The notes under the pieces are model-generated. The model was not told where the DNA came from. It saw nothing but the letters and a program-made list of their open reading frames with translations, and did no database searches. From positions 1 to 17,159 of the forward strand of contig JAIWNI010000250.1 in NCBI GenBank assembly GCA_025331435.1: 17,159 nt of DNA, written 5' to 3'. A program made the translations under genes and the position numbers. Shown here one piece after another: positions 7,693-16,948 of the stretch; the first letter of the stretch is position 1, and the number at the start of each line of letters is the position of its first letter. This DNA is from Choanephora cucurbitarum. Taxonomy: Eukaryota; Mucoromycota; Mucoromycetes; Mucorales; Choanephoraceae.

Positions 7693-8594
7693 CTACTCCA
7701 TCATTTGGCCGAAGCCAGAAGAAGGAGCAGGAGCAGGAGTTCCTACATCACCATTGACGAACACAGAGTCATCAAAAGGGGTATTGTCGTCCAGGAGAAC
7801 AGGCAAAGAGAGAGAAGCGGAAGAAAGATCTGTGGGAGCAACAGAGGGATTGTACACTCGGACTTGAACGGTGCCACGGCGGTTGGCACGGGCACCACGA
7901 GCGTCTCTCACCCTCCGCTGCTCCACGAAAACGGGATTGGCATTGGGGACGGCCTTGTCGAGTTCGACTATGAATAGTTTCGAAGAATAATTGTTAGAGA
8001 TGCGTACCAACGTTTCAATAGATTTAAAACTTACCAAGGTCGTCATACAAACCCTCAAGGTAGTCTGTAAAAGACTCCTTGAGGGATTCCCGTTTTCGCA
8101 CCAGGGTCTCGTTGTTCCAGTTCTCCCAGACGTACTTAAAGATGATGAACTTGAGCTTGACATATTCTCTGTTGAGAGGGGCGTTTTCTTCAGTTATGGG
8201 GATGCAACCTTGGTCGGGGCCAAAGCCAGAAATGTTTCCCTGGAAGTCGACCTCCCTAATAGGCGCAATTGCCTGGACACCAACACGAATGCTTGCAAAG
8301 GCACGCACAGAGTCGTCAAAGGTATACGCTGATACATTCAGCGTACCTATATTTATTTTAGTTCAGATGCATTTAGATGGATTTTAAATCTCTTACCTGA
8401 GACCCTGTGGGCCGTGCGCAACTTGAAAAACGCAAAAAGTAATACATCAGCGGATAGTTGCCGTTGGTAACCATGAAGGCTAGCCTAAGGCTGGTGTCAG
8501 TGCCTTTGGCCTCAAGAGTCAAACTCTGGGCACTGGTCACCCGAATCATTGGCTCTTGAACAACGACGACACGATCGCAAACAGCTGTTACCAT
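7693..8594 (-). CDS. Unrecognised spliced gene upstream of the Helitron transposase
   Basis: Three coding blocks read on the same strand as the transposase: 8397-8594 (MVTAVCDRVVVVQEP..., start ATG at 8594), about 8035-8346 and 7693-7967. Intron 2 (7968-8034, 67 nt) is textbook: donor GTAAGT, branch CTAAC, acceptor TAG, phases matching. Intron 1 has a perfect donor CAG/GTAAGA at 8396. With the nearest acceptor (8347) the frames disagree by one base; with a CAG acceptor at 8273 the frame is whole and gives 236 residues. The skipped 8274-8346 is open in the exon-2 frame, so a small frameshift is the alternative. The product has a beta-like N-terminus, an aromatic-rich middle (KLKFIIFKYVWENW), an Arg-rich patch (RRVRDARGARANRR) and an Ala/Pro/Ser tail ending GFGQMME. 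Base composition is clearly more GC-rich than the surroundings. Function unknown; Helitron accessory ORF or captured gene are both possible. Confidence 0.65.
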
Positions 8595-9895
8595 ATTATC
8601 AGAAAACAAAAAAGAAGAAGGTCAACTATAAAAGTGATGATAATCTCCATTTGAAAACTACTGGCTTTTTATATAAAATGCCAAGCAATGAAAAAAAATT
8701 ATGTCTCCACTGCCGAACAAACTTGCAAATGCAAAGCACTATTTGATGGGACCGTTTTGATTTTTGATAATATTTTTGGAAGTACCCATCTTCTCCTTGT
8801 GTTATTTCATATTTTGTAGTACATAGCTGAATACAGATAATTGAAAACTTTAATCAATGTAACATGTTGCTGAATTATTCGCTCAAGAAAAGTCTGCTTA
8901 ATTCAATACGCAATTTGGAAAGAAAGTAATGACATTAAACAAGCTAACTTGCTCGAGTAGAGCAGAGAAAGAAGCGTATTAGGCTCAAGACAGACTAAAA
9001 GTATTATTGCTTAGAAGCATAAAGTGACACAAATATGTCTTAATCACTGACTCTACGTTAGATATTTAAAGTGCAATCAACCATTAACATTAAAGGCTAT
9101 GACAGAATGACTCAACAATATAGCAAAAATTGTCTCATCCATTCAAGTCGTCGCTTATCATGTGAAAATAACTAATCAAGAGTTAAGCACGAATCTTGAG
9201 ATTTAAGAGCTGCAGACTATCGACATGAGTTAAGAGTCATGTACGTATTAAGGGCTGGTGATGCATCAGTATTATTTGAGGTCTTTACAAAAATTCTAGT
9301 TCAATATGTCTGACATAAAAGTCAAACCTAAAATCCTTGTAACTCAATTTTGGTTACACATGTATTGCAAAAGAAGTGCAGTTTTTCTTTAAACTTTGAT
9401 GAACTAACCATGCACATAAGAGAAGCCTGTTGTTCATCATTGAATAGAGTAAACATTTAAAGAACTTTCTCTAATAGTTATTGGTTAAAGGCTTAAGGTG
9501 CAACTAGGTTTTTGCAATTTCTTAAAATTTTTGAAGCCAGGTTCCGTCTAAGATTTACTTCATGTGTTGTATTTTCTTAGTAAAAAGAAGCTTTTGCGTT
9601 TTTAAGAATAGTTAAGATTAAAAAAGAAGCTTCTGTGTTTTTTTAAGAACAATCAAGATCAAAAAAGAAGCTTCTGCGTTTTTTAAGAACAATCAAGATT
9701 AAAAAAGAAGCTCTTGCTTACTAACACAAACAATAAACTTTTTTAAGGTTTAAGAACTTTCAAATATTTAGTGATACATATAACATGCACGATCTTTCCA
9801 CCAATAAAAAGAAGTTGCCCCTTTTAATTATCTAACTAAATTTAGTACATACGAATTGCATGATCCGTTTACATTAAATGTTTTAGCAAATGCTA
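8595..9895. other. Non-coding AT-rich stretch
   Basis: No ORF of convincing length or composition on either strand. The only structure seen is the 40-bp tandem repeat at 9581-9716. It presumably holds the promoter of the 8594 gene and the 3' flank of the 11714-9896 gene, both on the - strand. Confidence 0.6.
9581..9716. repeat. 39-41-bp tandem repeat, three full copies plus a partial
   Basis: The core GAAGC occurs at 9587, 9626, 9667 and 9707 inside a unit that begins with an A run, then GAAGCTTCTGCG, a T run, and AAGAACAATCAAGATT. Each of the first three units contains the palindrome AAGCTT flanked by A and T runs, so single units can form a short hairpin. Confidence 0.85.
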
Positions 9896-10039
9896 TTAAT
9901 TTTTATTGACTCGAAATACAAACTGTTCCATTGATCCATATGAGCCCTGTTTGGGCTTCTTGTTTGTTTTCTTACTAGCCTTAGGATTTCGCTTTCGTTT
10001 TGATGAAGTGTTAGCCTCTTCACTCGAAACGTTATCCGA
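9896..10039 (-). pseudogene. Basic C-terminal tail in a shifted frame, belonging to the 11714-10032 gene
   Basis: Immediately at the stop of the preceding frame, the +1 frame is open for 47 codons from SDNVSSEEAN to the TAA at 9896-9898. It contains SSKRKRNPKASKKTNKKPK, a strong nuclear-localisation-like basic run, and ends QFVFRVNKN. The acidic/serine character before the break and the basic tail after it read like one protein. One base too many at about 10038-10043 would explain the break. It could be a real mutation, a sequencing error or a population variant. Confidence 0.5.
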
Positions 10040-11714
10040 CTACTGCTGCAACTGTGTCTTCGGCTATTTGGCTTTCAGATGTATTTTCTGAATGAGCTCT
10101 TGACACGCTTGTAACACTTTCTTCTCTTTGAGTTTCTAAATGAGTGTAATTTCTCTGTACGGATGGGTTTTAAAAGTTATAAGATTAGAATTAGTTAGAT
10201 GACCACTTTTAGCCACTGATATTATTATTCATCATACAACTACTTCGGATTCTAAAACATCCTCATTGAATAGAAGTGATTGCTCAATATTTTCTAATGT
10301 AAGGCATAATAGATAATTAGTGATGTTGCTATACTATTAGCATAGACTAAACTCACCACTGTTGCTTCGACATCGTACTGCAGCTACGTTACTTGTGCTT
10401 CTCATGGGCTCCTTTCCTTTACGAGAGAGGTACAATGATTCAGGCAATTCTCTACGCATTTGTCCAATTTGAGTAACCAGAGCGTTTTGAATTTCAGCAG
10501 GTGAAGATGAAGGTAAAGGCAAAGTAACAGGGCGGGAGTAACTGGGACCTTCGCCGAAGCTATCCACACTTCCTTGCTTATGAAGGTTACTGCTATCCAA
10601 AAGATTCGTTGTAACAAGGCTACGATAGAGGTCACTGTCTAGAGAGCTGGAAGCGTCAGCCGCATGCCCGTCACTGCACAATGACATATCGCTATTGTCT
10701 AGTATATCATATAGGCTTAGAATTACATGCGCGCATCAAACAAAACTGATGAATAACACAAAAAACAAAACGTGGTACATACATCTTTGCATTCTTGAGC
10801 GTGCTTCATTAGTGAATGACTCACTATCATCGGGTAGGACCGGAAGTTCAGAACCACTCAAGAAGTTGTTTTCGTTCCAAGAGTCAGCATTATCAAATGG
10901 ATTATCATCCACATCATTTGAAGGCTGCGAATGAGATCCATTTGACGAATGATAAGCATCCTCTCTTTCCTCATCATCATCATCCCCGCTAGAGTTCGAC
11001 TCTATTTCATCTCTGTCAGAGTGCAAGACATTATGACCATCCTCTGACAGGTGATCATCTTCTTGCTCATCTTAATCAGCATCAAAGAAACTTGGTTAAT
11101 AAAAAATTATCATTGTATTACAAAGCAAATAAATCTCACCCTCCTGTTCAACTTCTCGAAATTCAGGAACAGCAAACACTTGGTTCATTGACAAGTTTGT
11201 CAAGAAGTAGCCGTTCTTAATTCCCTCCTGAATTTGGTTGGGAGAGACATCTGGATGAAGTCTATCTCTCAAAGCCTCAGGGACAAGTGGCAAGCATGGC
11301 AGGATTGTCATGCTGCTGCACCTGACATGGAACTTTTCCTCAAGAACAGGACCGAGAAAGGATTGTCCAATTTCTTGTTGTATCATGGCACCACTGATAG
11401 CAATCATCAAGGGACTTTTGGAGTTTAAAAAAGCTTCCAAACTCCATTCACTATCATAGGCAGTAACAGCCTTCTTCAAGAGATCAATATCACCAACAGC
11501 TTTAATGAAATATCTTCTATAAGAATCATAGATTTTTGGGGAAATGAGTTACAGATACATATTTCATGTCCTTTTGCTTTCTCTTCCAAACAAAGGCTTA
11601 CGCTCTATGAGGCTCATATACAGGCATATAAAACTTTTCAACACCTTCCTCTTCTGCACTTTCTACAGCATGAGGGAAACATACGCCAAAAAAGACAGAA
11701 ATGATTGATTCCAT
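10032..11714 (-). CDS. Unrecognised five-exon gene: folded N-terminal half, acidic/serine-rich C-terminal half
   Basis: Exons 11602-11714, 11140-11516, 10783-11070, 10357-10698 and 10032-10135 join in phase (1224 nt, 407 residues). Introns are 85, 69, 84 and 221 nt with donors GTAAGC, GTGAGA, GTATGT and GTGAGT. The start ATG at 11714 (MESIISVFFGVCFPHAVES) follows a pyrimidine-rich leader. Residues 1-160 look globular (PHRARYFIKAVGDIDLLKKA; GYFLTNLSMNQVFAVPEFRE). From about 164 on, the protein is low-complexity and probably disordered: acidic (SGDDDDEERED), asparagine/aspartate-rich, then serine-rich with many possible phosphosites, ending with an ESVTSVSRAHSENTSES stretch. The frame then stops at 10032, but a basic tail follows one frame over. 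I cannot place the N-terminal region in a known family. It could be a host regulatory protein, or cargo of the neighbouring Helitron. Exon structure is inferred from phase-consistent splice sites. Confidence 0.65.
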
Positions 11715-12876
11715 TGTAGATGATGAATACTTTAAAAAATGTTAAATAAAGCAAATCGAAGAAGAAAAGCAAACCAATAAATGGGCGAGAAAACGAGTAC
11801 GGTTTTAAGTGGTCTAGTTAATTTTGATATCAAGTCTGAATTCGATTGTATAACATCAATAACTTTCAGAAATCTTTCTTCTGTAAACTATATTTCAATA
11901 ACGTCACATCAATCGATGCAAGTAACCTGATAAACCAAACGATCAACCTATGGTTACTTAACAGTTAAGAGTCTTATATAATTGAAATAAAAAAGGCATT
12001 TTGTATTTCAAAAGTACACCAGCTTTGATGCCAAACGAATGATACCAGATTAATCAATTATGATTTATCTGCAGGTTGCGTTTTCAGATGTGGATTATTT
12101 CAACCATAAATCACATTTTTTGTCAAACAAAAAGTCAGTTGAATAATTAAATCGTTGAAAAAGCGCAAGAATTTAGATACATATGCCAAATAAGCTACAA
12201 GCATGAAATGATAGTCCATATTGTATTCAAACTACATTTGCAAGATTCAAATGTATTGTTACTTTGATTTAGAGCGATTTTGATCTTTTCTTATTAAACG
12301 AGAGTGATTAAAACATTTGACACCTTCACATTCTGTTTGTGTTTACTACACTACATTCATGCGGTTTCCTTGAAATAATAGAACAACAACTTCACTACAA
12401 TCTCGTTGCAATGTATAAAAATCTCTTACAGATAGTTACTCTTTAAGGGTAGAAAGCAGATGATAACTAATACATAAAGCAACTTCATTTATACTTAATT
12501 TCATGACTCTTAACTATTCTTCATCTATAAATTTTGTATAAATGAATATATTTCAAAGGTTATCAAACTTTCTAACACTTAACACAAGCGATAGTCATGA
12601 TGCATTTCCAAAACAGCAACTGAGAGTAGCAAGCAATACCAAAATATAATTGCCCTTTTAAAAAAGTGTACAGTGCTTATCAAAGCAAGATCAGGTTGGC
12701 ATTCTCTCATATTGGATTGACCATGTGTTCCTATTTTGAAAATACATGGCCAAGTTTATTCAAGAAAAAGCTATTACAACTTCTACTAATGCTAACAATT
12801 ACTGATGAAAGTTTTGACAAACATTGAAGCTAAATAATACTTGATTTGCTTCTTTTAAGTAGCGTTTTCTGATATC

Positions 12877-12931
12877 GTGGCTCAGTTAGTAGTAAAAAGA
12901 AAAGTTGAAATAACTACTAATTTCAAGCCAC
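12877..12931. repeat. Interrupted inverted repeat (14 bp paired)
   Basis: GTGGCT (12877-12882) pairs with AGCCAC (12926-12931), and TTAGTAGT (12886-12893) pairs with ACTACTAA (12913-12920). Between them lie a 3/5-nt internal loop and a 19-nt A-rich apical loop. It is isolated in non-coding DNA; it could be a small structured RNA or a relic of a transposon end. Confidence 0.6.
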
Positions 12932-13680
12932 AACTCTTTCCTACTTGTATTATATATGAATGAAAGTATAAGTATTCGCAACTCGAGCATAGCACCTTTA
13001 ATGTATAGCTTAGTCTCGACATACTACTTAGTTAGTTAGCCATACGGATCAGCAAAAGAATAAGGGATCATAAATGTACATGATAATAGTCATCCCTTCT
13101 TCAAAAGCATGTAGCTGTAAACGAAATCTGGCTATACCCTTTTTTGTTATCTTTGATTAATGAAATAAAACCTAAAAACTTATTTCTAAGATGTAATGCG
13201 CTGATTGGGATTGAATTGGCAACTTAGATAGGTATGACTATTGATGGGTTCAAATACAAATGGAAAGATGAGTAATACTCCATATAAACAAGGAGAGATG
13301 AAAAGAGAAGCGTAAATCTTTGCATCTATCGGAGAAAACCTGCCCCTTACTTCAAAAACAGCTACGCACAGTATTGCTTTCAAGGGTTTGGAATAATATC
13401 CAAAGCATCAAATCAACTTTATCTTCGACTTTCAATAAAGACTTTCATGCAAATACTGAATAGAAGCAAACATAGAACAAAAGAAAAGTGTAACAGAATG
13501 AGATTGTACAAAAGGGACAGTCTAAATCAAATAAAACACTTTAGACCAAGTTCATTTTATAGTAATATCGTGTATACTGGATAGCTTAACCAATTTCGAG
13601 GTGCTTTGATATTAGATCAGAAATAATTTGAATTTATACCCAAAGCTTTCCATTTTCTTTAGCCTCTCAGGAAAAAACCC

Positions 13681-14155
13681 AAAAATCGACAAATATGGAA
13701 ATAAAGACGGTCACATTTTTGGCCTGAAGAAAAATCCAAAAATCGACAAATAAGGAAAGAGTCGATGAAGCTCATGCCTTTGAGTCTCGAAACAAGCCTA
13801 TTGAGTGAAACAACTACGGAATACACTACAACTCACTTTCAACTACATATGATCATTACAAGTCAATATAATGTGACTCTCGACGATTTATTTAAGACTA
13901 AAGTAACCAGCATTAATGTAATAGCACATATCTTACACTTTTGATAACAAAAAAATAATCGAAATGCTCAAAAACATTTAGTAAATTAAACCAATTACTC
14001 TCTCCATCTCATGAAGTATTAAGAACGAAAAATATGGCATCCATCATATTGAAATCAGTAGAGGTAGCAATACATCTATACAAATATCTGTTTTACTCAA
14101 AGAAAGTTAATAGATTTACTCGACATATATGGAAGGTAAAAAATCGACAAATATG
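13681..14155. repeat. Dispersed motif AAAAATCGACAAATATGG, three copies
   Basis: Near-identical copies at 13681-13701, 13738-13758 (one T to A change) and 14138-14155. Between the second and third there are also two related ATGGCATCC(A/G)TC stretches near 14035 and 14160. The 57-bp and roughly 400-bp spacings are irregular, so this is not a simple tandem array. Confidence 0.55.
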
Positions 14156-14755
14156 GTAAATGGCATCCGTCGTCGTACGGCATTACTAAACATGGTAATT
14201 TTTTAAGCAGGGAACCTCCCTATATCTTAATAGTAGTTAAGAAATGCAAGAGATGATACAAAATATAAAATGCGTAGGACAAACAACGACTGGTTTGAAT
14301 GAGAAATATTGACTTCCATATAAGGAAATCGATAACTACAAGTCGATTAAAATAGAGGACCACCCAAATTGTGATTAAAAAACTACGTATCATATATAAT
14401 ATTTTCCTATTTTTCACGGAAACTAATTTTTTCTCTTTTCATCTTTTCTATAAAACTTTTCTCTTTTCAACACCTTTTTTTATTTTCTTACCACTGTTCT
14501 TATTTTGCTCTTACTTTTATACCTTTAATATTTTGTTTATGGACAATATGTTTATGATGCTTAACAAACTAGACTGGTTCGTGTCCATAATCATATTCTT
14601 GACCTTATAAAAGTATGCTAAAGGCATCTTCTTTATCTTTTGTAGGAACTGTTTGCCTGCCATGCAATAGCTATTCAAGAACTACAAATAGTCAATCACT
14701 TTACCAGTACTCATGTAGTTGTCTCAATTCATCACCACTTTAGTATATAAGGTAG

Positions 14756-15282
14756 TTTTGTACCGCTTATCGCACAGAACCTAGGACTGACACAGACTTC
14801 CTAGATGATTATTACTTAGACAGTCTCAGCTTTTTATTTTCGAAATTGACAGAAGATCAACCTCGTTATCAAACACTATGGAATCGAATATGCTTCAAGT
14901 TGTAGGCAGAAAAAGTGAAGAACTCCACCAACCTAATTATGCAATCCAGATTGAACATGGTAACCCTAGAAGCTTCAAGCATTAATGATCACAGTATTTA
15001 CACTTGACAAATGCCAATAACAATAATATATGTGACATACTAGTGAATCAGAAAACAGCACAACTTTCGAATTGCATGGTTTGCGATGCGATGGACTCGT
15101 CTTGTTTAAACAAAACGAACAATGTAAGTGCCAGTTATATTTTACTATTGTATGAGAAGCAACTTAGTCGTATTCTAAATTGTTCACCCCTTGATCATGA
15201 GTTACATCTTCTTTTGTTTCGAGTGATGGAATGGATAGTCAGGCTATTTTCGTTGCTTGCTTATGGGCGTAAATGTATATAG
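14756..15282 (+). pseudogene. Possible decayed coding region (two open stretches in different frames)
   Basis: After a TAG at 14753, frame 2 is open for 49 codons (with DTDFLDDYYLDSLSFLFSKL), meets a TAG at 14903, and continues open to a TGA at 15005. Frame 1 is then open from about 15004 to 15282 for 92 codons (with YILLLYEKQLSRILNCSPLD) but has no ATG near its beginning. In sequence this AT-rich such stretches are longer than expected, and the peptides look moderately protein-like. No family is recognised. Chance is a serious alternative. Confidence 0.25.
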
Positions 15283-15884
15283 CATAAAATGAAACTTGTC
15301 AGAAATAAACCAACTTATGAAAGCCATACGTACAACTGAGATACTATTGTTTGTTTTGTTTTTATCAGTGTGTGTGATAGTTAAGCGAATGATGACCATT
15401 TGCATTCATTAGTTACATCGTTTAATAACCAAGTAATCGTCTTTAATTAAGACCTTTGAATCTGTAATAATGCAATCAGGACAAGTTGTTTATGATTGGC
15501 TCATGATATCTCATTATCATGATCAATCTGAGAGTTATGTCTATCCCTAAAAATCTAAAACCTTTTCACCTTAAAGAAATTCCTTACTCTCATCCTTTTT
15601 AGAACCACTATTTTTCCACGAACTATCTTTTTTTCTCGCCACTCTCTTAAATTTGTTACGACATGAAAAAAACCTAGACTTGACGATTTTCCTACCATTT
15701 TCTTACTAACAAAATTGCACTGTTAAACAGCTAAAAAATTCAACATCTCAAAAATCTACCATAGTCAACATATAGCCACTTTGAATAATTATGAGTTGAA
15801 TGCAACAATAAAAACAAGCACCTGACTATACAATTTTACTGAAAACGTCAATTCTTTATTTGTCTACTGAGTTTTTGCACAATC

Positions 15885-15947
15885 CCACTGTGGTAATACT
15901 CTGTTTGGTGCAAAGACACAGTCCCCTGCGCTGCGGTGTATAGTAGA
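15885..15947. other. GC-rich block, candidate left-over transposon terminus
   Basis: Within very AT-rich DNA this block contains CCAC-T-GTGG (15886-15894), a TTTGCAC...GTGCAAA pairing around it, and CAGTCCCCTGCGCTGCGG. On the - strand it ends as TCTACTATACACCGCAGCGC, which begins with TC as Helitron 5' ends do. No gene explains it. Confidence 0.3.
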
Positions 15948-16269
15948 GTTGCCATATTTAAAAAAATAAAGGGAAAATAAATGGCTGCAAAGTCCATTTT
16001 CTAAAAGCACTATTACTTTTCATAGTAACGAATTTCTTATATAGTAATAATTACTACTAAATACGGATAAAAAGTTAGAAAATAAAGACTTTTTATTATC
16101 ACTTTTTAAATTGATCTAAAAATACGAAAAAATTCATACTGTCCCCCCGAATTGAAATCCGAACGATTTATTTTTTTATAACTCAGTAATAAAGATGTTC
16201 ATGTTAATGGCCTGAGGGATGTGCCTAAATGATGCTCAAAGACGCTGCAACTTTTACAAATGACAGTTT

Positions 16270-16316
16270 GAAATACTAAATTTATTGTTTAATTTTAAAA
16301 TTAAATTTAGTATTTC
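16270..16316. repeat. Perfect 15-bp inverted repeat overlapping the transposase stop codon
   Basis: GAAATACTAAATTTA (16270-16284) is exactly complementary to TAAATTTAGTATTTC (16302-16316). A second, overlapping palindrome TTTAATTTTAAAATTAAA (16288-16305) offers an alternative fold. The right arm contains the last transposase codons and its TAA (16307-16309), so mRNA from the - strand would end in a stable hairpin. Confidence 0.85.
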
Positions 16317-16486
16317 GTAGTGCCACCATTGGCGTCAATCATTGCTTGGCGCCTATCCTTCATACTATCGATCAAGCGAGTGATCAGATCACTGTCGATC
16401 CTCTTCCACTCTTCCTCAAGAACCTTCTTTAATTGGTCAATGTTCTTGACCTCGGATCTTCTACTTTCTACCCTGCACTCGAGAGC

Positions 16487-16491
16487 CCACC
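16487..16491. repeat. Target-site duplication CCACC, left copy
   Basis: Five bases repeated at 16944-16948, exactly flanking the TG...CA insert. This is the usual 5-bp duplication made by a retroelement integrase. Confidence 0.85.
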
Positions 16492-16943
16492 TGGCATGTT
16501 TTGTTAAAGGTAAGTTATGAAAAGTAGAAATGGTAGAGAGACAGTAAGAATTACAACGAGACGGCTTATACTCTGTTTATTATTCTATAAGATAGATGAT
16601 CTTTACATAGATACAAACACATCAACTATTTATATGTTTTCAGTAGAAACTTTGATGTAATCGCATATAAGAGATTTTGTACTAAATCAGTGCACTTCTT
16701 TACTTGTGACTTTAATTGACTTTATCATTCCTTGTCCTGGGGACTTATGTTACTGAATGATGTGATGCTATCTCTTTAGTCTAGTTCTTTAGTGTGAACT
16801 TTACTGACTTCATTTGGATTTTTTATTTGGTAAGGATTTAAATCTTTTACTTTATTTCTGATATTATATCCGAAATGACTTACTTGGTCTTTTTATGTAA
16901 CCTTATTGCCATTGTTGAGACTATATGTGCTCAGATCACCACA
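16492..16943. mobile_element. Solo LTR (452 bp) inserted in the transposase gene
   Basis: The insert starts TGGCATGTTT and ends ATCACCACA, i.e. TG...CA. It is flanked by CCACC on both sides, and removing it with one CCACC restores the transposase frame precisely. It has no ORF, and its size suits an LTR left after recombination between the two LTRs of a full element. It shows no obvious resemblance to the presumed LTR at 2318. Its orientation and family (Copia or Gypsy) cannot be told from the LTR alone. Confidence 0.85.
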
Positions 16944-16948
16944 CCACC
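16944..16948. repeat. Target-site duplication CCACC, right copy
   Basis: Matches 16487-16491. Together with the TG and CA ends it fixes the insertion boundaries to the base. Confidence 0.85.

Larger units (their letters stand above)
11715..16138. other. Long stretch without a convincing gene
   Basis: About 4.4 kb of AT-rich sequence. The longest open frames are under 100 codons and have no recognisable motif. Seen inside it: a hairpin at 12877-12931, a dispersed 18-bp motif at 13681, 13738 and 14138, a pyrimidine-rich belt at about 14400-14520, a possible ORF fossil at 14756-15282, and a GC-rich block at about 15885-15947. No tRNA or rRNA was found by eye. Confidence 0.55.

Noticed and set aside
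7459..7977. Open frames across the GT microsatellite on both strands
   Set aside because: They translate into alternating Val/Cys or Thr/His runs and oppose the spliced exons on the - strand, so they are composition artefacts.
9896..9937. PCNA-interacting (PIP) box in the tail ending QFVFRVNKN
   Set aside because: Spacing does not fit Q-x-x-h-x-x-aromatic-aromatic; only the basic run is supported.
12871..12945. tRNA gene suggested by GTGGCTCAGTTAGTAG
   Set aside because: No T-arm (GGTTCRA) follows and the 3' half pairs back to the D-arm-like part instead, so it is a plain hairpin.
13186..13383. 65-codon - strand open frame
   Set aside because: No ATG at its beginning, no motif, no splice partner found; taken as chance.
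14220..14610. Open frames with many Phe/Leu/Ile residues near 14220-14610 (possible membrane proteins)
   Set aside because: They result from the pyrimidine-rich, AT-rich base composition; hydrophobic runs appear without any other gene feature.
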